Positions 58,690 to 64,000 of a DNA stretch of 64,000 nt are shown here, in pieces. The notes under the pieces are model-generated. The model ran no database searches. It was not told the origin of the DNA and worked only from the letters and a program-made list of their open reading frames with translations. The translations under genes were made by a program, and so were the position numbers. The DNA comes from Boletus sp. NGJ (lineage: Eukaryota; Basidiomycota; Agaricomycetes; Boletales; Boletaceae), in NCBI GenBank assembly GCA_019096195.1, contig JAGTXK010000138.1, positions 496,001 to 560,000 on the forward strand, given 5' to 3'. Every line of letters begins with the position of its first letter. Within the stretch, counting starts at the first letter, position 1.

Positions 58690-59957
58690 CTCTTCCCATT
58701 CTATTGCGGCAGCTTCTTGTACTCGTTCCAAAACGAGTCCCTGCTCGTCCAGCCCCGTGTCGAAGGCTGTCTGGAGCGTTCTGAGAACTTTGTCTCGTCC
58801 GTTGTTTCTGGCGACTTCTGCGAGATACTTGTCGAGGGGATCCTGTGGCGTTTCTTGCAGTTGACGACCACCCTAGTGTGCGTCTCCTGTGGTTTCCTCT
58901 GTTCCTCTCTCCTAACTGGCCGATACCCTGGGTGGTTCTTGGTACTGCACCCAATCTTGTTGCAGATGAAGCATCTTCGCTCTCTCATCCGCTTGGCCCG
59001 TTCGATAGGAGACAAGGTGATCCGAGCCACGTCCATCGCGTTCGGATCGTGGTGATTTCCTGCGGCCTCTTCCAAAGGACGCAAAGGGTCCTTTCTGTAT
59101 TCCTTCAATTCGTTGCCATGCCCCGTGGATGTTGGCAGCTACTTTGTAGACCTCTTCCATCTTCTTGGCTTTCTGGAAGGTCTCACTGTTGACCAGCTGC
59201 TGGGCAATGTTTGGATCGATCCCCCTGAGGAAGAATTCGAGGATAGAGCGGAATTCTTGTAGGTCAGAGCGAACCACCAGCAAGGAGAACTGGGAAATGA
59301 ATCTGTCGAATCCCTTTGGGTCTCGTGTGTATCTTGTCGGAGGGACCCTAGTTCTGCCATTGCTAGGTTGCTGGTGTTGTGGGGGGTGAAGGTGAGGGCG
59401 AAGGCTTACTTGATTTCGTTATAGGACTTGTCTGCGAGTGGCACGGTGTCGTCGAGTAGCCTGGTCAGCCAGGCTTCTGCAAACGCTTTTCCTCTTCCCT
59501 TGGACATCCTGGTTCAATAGGATTAGCCTCTTGGCCTCCTCAGTGAACTTCTCTGCGCCTCCTAGATGGAAGTATCCTTCCATAGCCATGAGCCATCTCT
59601 TGGCATCATTTGTCTCCCCTGAGAACTCCTCAGGCAGGGCAGCTTTAATTTCAACCATATCGTCTTCGTCGTCTGTGTCTTCTTCGGGGCGGGGAATTTC
59701 CTGGATCGGGATTGGGACTAGATCTTCCGCTTGGGAAAAGGGGGTCGGGGGAGTCTACTCGGATGGGAACCGGTTGGAACGCTGGCAGTGGGGTGGGAGC
59801 GTCCGATGGGGTCAAGGTTCGAGAGCGGAGACCACCTGGAAAATCTGGTCATCTGGGCTGTTCTGGAAATGCGCGGGCGGGAGGGTCGTTGTAATGGGAT
59901 GATGACCCTGGGATCCTTCTTGATGAAGACGTATCGGAGATAGGAGTAGAAGCCCAT
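58690..59957 (-). pseudogene. retrotransposon gag
   Basis: The minus-strand frame begins near the right LTR. A capsid-like region reads EFSGETNDAKRWLMAMEGYF and AEKFTEEAKRLILLNQ. After a frame change near 59500 comes FILEFFLRGIDP-like sequence with QQLVNSETFQKAKKMEE. A single zinc knuckle follows as CFICNKIGCSTKNHPGY (CX2CX8C-type, irregular). At least three frame changes. The first 300 bases next to the LTR contain a plausible leader or early gag start (MGFYSYLRYVFIKKDPRV). Confidence 0.65.
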
Positions 59958-60902
59958 TGTTACGGTTACCGAAGAGGGTACATCTTTTCCCCTTCCTTCA
60001 CCTCCCGTAGAACTATGGGACGACCTATTCTTTGACTCAGACCAGGGATTCCTCCACGACACCAACTCTGGCATTGCCCCATCCAGAACCCCCCTTTTAG
60101 GAAGTTATTCGTAACTCCCTTTTTAGGAACCTACCCATTTGGTATAGACATCGCCTCCCTTATTTCACCTGATATATGCTTTCTTCCTTCTTGACCTGAT
60201 CATAGACATTGCCTCCTCGGCTGTGCTCTCTCGTGCATAGCCTAGTATTCCTACCTTCCCATTCTGACTCATGCCTTGATCTGTTTATAGTAATCTTTCA
60301 TCTGTGACTGACAATTACTATATTCGTTATAAAGCCTGCCCTAGACAGGTAAGGCCTATAAATAGGGGTGTGGGCCCTTCATGTAACTCTAACCTAGATC
60401 TACACTCCTTCCTGTGTAATCTACCTGCTTCTCCCACAAAGGTTCCACTTCACCTCAGAAGCCTTCTCTACGCTCTGGAGGTGATCGCCCTCATACTTGT
60501 GATCATCCTTCTCATCACTTCGCACTTGTGTGCCGTCATTGCTGTTACAGGCTTCTAAAGCTTCGACAACTCCAATGACCAACAGAGGTTGATTGTCATT
60601 GGTCAGGACTCTGCCACTGGCACTAGGCCATATAAGTCCAGAGAACTAGCTGACAGAAGGCAACTGTCTCTGGCCTTCGCATCCGGTCTGCCCATCCTTC
60701 ACAAAGGATCACACCACCGTGGTAAATCCAAGACTCCGCCATTGGTCGTAGAGGTAACGAGAGGACTCTACGTAAAGCTAGCAGTTGGTCCCCAGTCAGA
60801 GGAAACCTTGGGCCTCTGGAGGTATATTCCCTCAAGTCCTGCTAGTCCTATAATCCAACAGGGGTTATATGGGAACGTGTCACATTGTTACCTGGTGTAA
60901 CA
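59958..60902 (+). repeat. right LTR, 945 bp
   Basis: Starts TGTTACGGTTACC and ends CTGGTGTAACA, in the same orientation as the left LTR. It lacks 28 bp present in the left LTR between two copies of ACTCTGCCACTG, which explains the whole length difference. It is followed by CTAAG. Confidence 0.88.
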
Positions 60903-60907
60903 CTAAG
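60903..60907 (+). repeat. target-site duplication CTAAG, right
   Basis: Exact repeat of 51531-51535, directly after the right LTR. Confidence 0.85.
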
Positions 60908-61656
60908 CATCATAAGTACATTACATTCTCTATCCTTCTTCAAATGCTCCAGCGGCTTTCCATCACCCGGAAGGTTGTTTCCTCTTCTACTGTGGAGTGG
61001 AATGAAGAGACACATGCAATTTACATGAACTGCATTGCTGCAGAAGCACCAGATCCAAATATGCTTGTTTTTATTGACGAAGCTGCCAAGGATAAATGAA
61101 TGTCCACCTGCCAATATGGATGGTCAACAAGAGGAGTTCGTTGCCATGTCAAGAGGGGCTTTATATGTGGCACAAGATTTTCTATCATTCCTGCCATCAC
61201 ATATGATATTGTTGAGGGACCAGTTGACGGTAAGCGTTTTTTGAGTTTTTTGAATGAACATGTGGTGCATTGTTTATATTTCTATATATATTTCATCAAT
61301 ACATTTTTGCTACAGATGCCATTCACCAATCCATATCTGGGTCCCCACAGTGTACTCGTCATGGACAATTGTCACATCCACCATGGTGAGGAGGTCCATG
61401 CACTGATCAAAGACATGCATTGTACGTCATCAACACATCGTTCTTCACATACTAACCACCATTAGTTTGCAAACTCATTTTCCTCCCTTCTTACTCCCCT
61501 GATTACAATCCCATTGAGCAAGCCTTCTTTGCTATCAAGGTGTATTTTCGGCACCACCGTGATGACTTCTCAATGACCGTGATTGCTTGTGCTTGTCAGA
61601 ACATCATTCCTGACAAAGCAGAAGGTTATTTTAGGGCATCGGGTTACATTGTGTAG
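60908..61656 (+). pseudogene. DDE transposase, C-terminal catalytic part
   Basis: Picks up the frame broken at 51535: HHKYITFSILLQMLQRLSIT, then the catalytic region. The first Asp lies in MLVFIDEAAKD, the second in SVLVMDNCHIHHGEEV, and the last acidic residue in FLPSYSPDYNPIEQAFFAIK. This is the DDE_3 (Tc1/IS630) endonuclease. Two introns fit (about 61230-61315 and 61421-61465). A TGA directly after IDEAAKDK breaks the frame. The protein ends with EGYFRASGYIV and TAG at 61654-61656. Confidence 0.8.
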
Positions 61657-61853
61657 TTGAAATGGACTTAGAACTGTTGTAATCAACTGTTATCTGATCA
61701 AACAGAGTCATCAGAGTGATAGCATTGTGTTCGAACGTTGAACCAGATGCTAAGTGACGTGGAAATACTGGCAATATTGTCCTAGTTATTGAAAAAGCCA
61801 CCCTCATCCTCCTTGGCATCCTTGCAAACAATAAATCCCTTTGGAACTGGAAG

Positions 61854-63250
61854 TCAAATGCCATGATCTGTTGCCTGGTACCAGAGATCATAGTCCCTTG
61901 GTCCATCATCATCACCAGGTATCATTGGGAATGCAGTAAAGCGGCAGCTGCCGCCATCATGATACTTCTTCTCGTAGGCGATCTTTTTCTGGAGTGGATG
62001 GGTAGGTGACCTTGACTTGCTTGTCAAGCTTTGATCAGTATTGCTATGCTTCTGCTTCGCATTGGGACCATTCCACCAAACTGTACAACCCTTTTTCAGA
62101 CGGATGATATTGCCAGTTGGAATTCCAATGTCCAAAAGCGTCTTATCACTGATTTCGGAGAGGATATCTGGCCCAATGTGTTGTGTGGTGAGTTTGCGCT
62201 CATATGTAGTAGCATTAGAAACACTGAGATTAGTTTCCACATATTTGAGAAAGCATGAAAGCTGGGATGGGGACAGAAATGGAGGCAGGACTGATTTTTC
62301 TGAGACATTACGAGTGGGTGTAGTTGGAACTGGAGCAGATTGGCTATTTGACCCAGACTGAGGAAGCAGATTAGCTAGCATCTGAAGGACAAGAACCAAT
62401 GTAAGTGAGTTGACATTTGATGGCCCAGGTCCAGGGTTCGGAGATGGTAGTGGCTATGGAGGTGTCTGCACATGTGCCTTGAGCTGGATGTAGGAATGGT
62501 GCCTTGTTGGCAATATTGAATGAAGGAATGTTGGGTGGCATATGCAATGTGGCCTGTTCTGCCTCCTATGAGCTGATTAGAATTTTTTTGATGCAATATT
62601 ATAGAGTTATACCAGAGCATGAGCCCAGTCGAGTACCATAGCAGGAGTAAGTGGGATGGTAACACCTGACGGTCTGATATATGTAAGACCTTTGTCATGC
62701 TCATTCTTGTACATTTTTGCAAGTTTCAGGCGCCATTAAGCAAGGCGCGCATCAAGATCTGATACAGTTCGGGACGGAATCTTAGTCTTATTCGAAAATT
62801 ACATTATTAGACCATTCAATCATTGAAATGAAAGGAAATACCTGGTTCTTGTCTGATGCACCTGATTCTTCATCTCCAGCATTGGTGTCAGCTTGATACA
62901 AGGGGAGTTTCTCTACATGTTTCATATCAATGAGTATCTTTGTCATGCCAGAGTCTCCAACGGTGTCAACAATCTTGTCAACCATTTCCTTGTAGTCTGA
63001 CTCATTGTCTACATCCATTGCCTCACTTGTGCACTGGCTAGATAAATTTTCGTAAGACCAGACAACTAAAAATGTGGAAAGTCAAACCTCTTCGTCTTTG
63101 GTACAATGTACTTGAATGAAAAGTGCTGCTTGCCAGAGATCTTGTACTGGGCTTTTCCATATTTCTTGAGCATGCTTTCCAAGAATTCAATATAGTTAGT
63201 CTCGTTGAGTGGAAAAAGTAGTTTCTTAGTTTTTATGGATTTTTCTTGTC
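61854..63250 (-). pseudogene. transposon companion gene with SAM-like domain, degenerate
   Basis: Minus strand, convergent with the transposase and inside the same inverted repeats. Exons read NETNYIEFLESMLKKYGKAQ, QHFSFKYIVPKTKR, MVDKIVDTVGDSGMTKILID, then LKLAKMYKNEHDKGLTYIRP and SGVTIPLTPAMVLDWAHAL. PNIPSFNIANKAPFLHP follows and, in the last exon, a SAM-like fold (LTTQHIGPDILSEISDKTLL, IGIPTGNIIRLKKGC) with a basic tail. Proteins of this layout are frequent as hypothetical genes in agaricomycetes. In-frame stops occur near the N-terminus, before WRLKLAK, and where the C-terminus should continue (LPVPKGFIVCKDAK), so it is inactive. Function unknown. Confidence 0.65.
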
Positions 63251-63454
63251 ACTTGGCAGTAGCTCTGGCCTTAGATGACTGCTTGAGTGTTGAATAGACA
63301 GTAAGGGCTACTGCAAAGGCATACTGCCTCTCCGCAGATTAAGCTCCCAGGCCTGGTTGCTCAGACACGTGAGTAATGTAGGTACGTGGTACAAATTTGA
63401 CCCAACATCTACACTATGGGTTGCTTACTCAGCTGTGCCTGGGGTCCTTATGTG

Positions 63455-63513
63455 GCTGTCTCCAAAACATGATTTTTTTCGATGTATTTTCCACATACTT
63501 ATGGAAACCACTG
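63455..63513 (-). repeat. right terminal inverted repeat of the DNA transposon
   Basis: The reverse complement begins CAGTGGTTTCCATAAGTATG and runs collinear with the left repeat for 59 bp; TA follows at 63514-63515. Confidence 0.85.
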
Positions 63514-63515
63514 TA

Positions 63516-64000
63516 AATGACACACCCTTTTCTTAAGCCAGAATACATGTAGCCTACAAGATACATCTGAGCCTTGTGGATTGTTGTCATTCAGGTGATA
63601 TCATAACATTTATTACTTGATTATGAGAATATCGTTGTTATAGACTATTATTTTTCCCTTTATTTCCACTATTTTTCCTGATTTTATATAATAACTTTCA
63701 CATTTAGCTCCTATAACCTGATCCTTCTAAATGCTTAAGTCCATTCATAGATCTAGATCCACACATCTCATGACATTATTATGCCATTTTTCCTAACTCA
63801 TCCTAGGTCTAGATTGCCTTATATATGCCTGAAAGATCACATATGTTAGTCTAGATCACCTCATACTTACCTCATGTCCCTATCTTTAATTCATCCATCT
63901 TATATACTTCTTATGCCTAGCTTCCCTTCTATTTCATGGCTATACTAATATACATGTTATTCTCATATTAGTCTCACTGACCATACATGTACAGTAGCAT
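63516..64000. other. AT-rich block right of the transposon
   Basis: The same AT-rich style as the left flank, with recurring TCTAGATC/CTCATA/CACATCTCATGAC words. No gene is recognised up to the window end. Confidence 0.55.

Larger units (their letters stand above)
51536..60902. mobile_element. Gypsy-type chromodomain LTR retrotransposon, rearranged
   Basis: The outer LTRs (51536-52508 and 59958-60902) are in direct orientation and share a CTAAG target duplication, so they entered as one insertion into the transposase gene. Gag, protease, RT, RNase H, integrase and chromodomain run on the minus strand, opposite to the LTR promoter direction. A third LTR (52682-53660) lies inverted and follows the last internal frame behind a purine-rich tract. 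The interior is therefore either a second nested copy or an inversion. Coding parts have many frame changes, so the element is dead. Confidence 0.85.
51101..63513 (+). mobile_element. Tc1/mariner-type DNA transposon, two-gene, with nested LTR element
   Basis: The element is bounded by 59-bp inverted repeats (51101-51159 and 63455-63513) that match at 50 of 59 positions without gaps, each flanked by TA, as expected for the Tc1/mariner/IS630 superfamily. It encodes a DDE transposase on the plus strand and a convergent companion gene with a SAM-like domain on the minus strand. Without the nested 9.37-kb LTR element and one copy of its CTAAG duplication it would be about 3.0 kb. Both genes carry in-frame stops, so this copy is not autonomous. 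The pairing of transposase and companion gene inside one pair of inverted repeats is my reading of the sequence, not an annotation I can cite. Confidence 0.75.

Overview
The window is fungal nuclear DNA, most likely from an agaricomycete basidiomycete. Genes carry many short (about 45-70 bp) GT-AG introns. The gene set is typical of that group: a laccase, a GH79 glucuronidase, F-box proteins, a HET-domain protein, an asaB-like oxygenase and a chromodomain Gypsy element. I cannot name the species.

Layout. 1-6.7 kb: the C-terminal part of a fungal-specific transcription factor, a cytochrome b5-acyl-CoA dehydrogenase fusion, and an unrecognised multi-exon gene. 7-22 kb: a dispersed cluster of five family-8 glycosyltransferase (GT8) copies on alternating strands. 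One is intact, one is frameshifted and three are wrecks. Among them lie a complete laccase, a remnant of a non-LTR retrotransposon tail and an MFS transporter. 22.7-26.7 kb: a tandem pair of intronless F-box genes. 27-43.6 kb: an AMACR-type racemase, GH79 beta-glucuronidase, SelO AMPylase, HET protein, a single-pass membrane protein with endocytic NPFxD signals, a FAX/metaxin-like GST with a one-base frameshift, the small molybdopterin-synthase subunit, and an MBL-fold hydrolase. 43.6-50.3 kb: five minus-strand genes or near-genes of mostly housekeeping type (CCDC174 homologue, Sds22, an asaB-like oxygenase, proteasome Rpn6).

From about 50.45 kb the base composition drops abruptly to very AT-rich. 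Inside this block sits a nested transposon structure of 12.4 kb. The outer element (51101-63513) is a Tc1/mariner-type DNA transposon with 59-bp imperfect terminal inverted repeats and TA target duplications. It carries a DDE transposase gene and, convergent to it, a companion gene with a SAM-like domain. A 9.37-kb Gypsy-type LTR retrotransposon (51536-60902, CTAAG target duplication) has split the transposase reading frame. The interior of that retroelement is abnormal: its gag-pol runs opposite to the two outer LTRs, and a third, inverted LTR lies inside.

The genes do not form one obvious pathway. Laccase, GH79 and MFS fit a plant-litter or wood-degrading lifestyle, and the right-hand half is core cell machinery next to a repeat-rich AT block. 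The GT8 cluster and the two-gene DNA transposon are the parts most worth following up.
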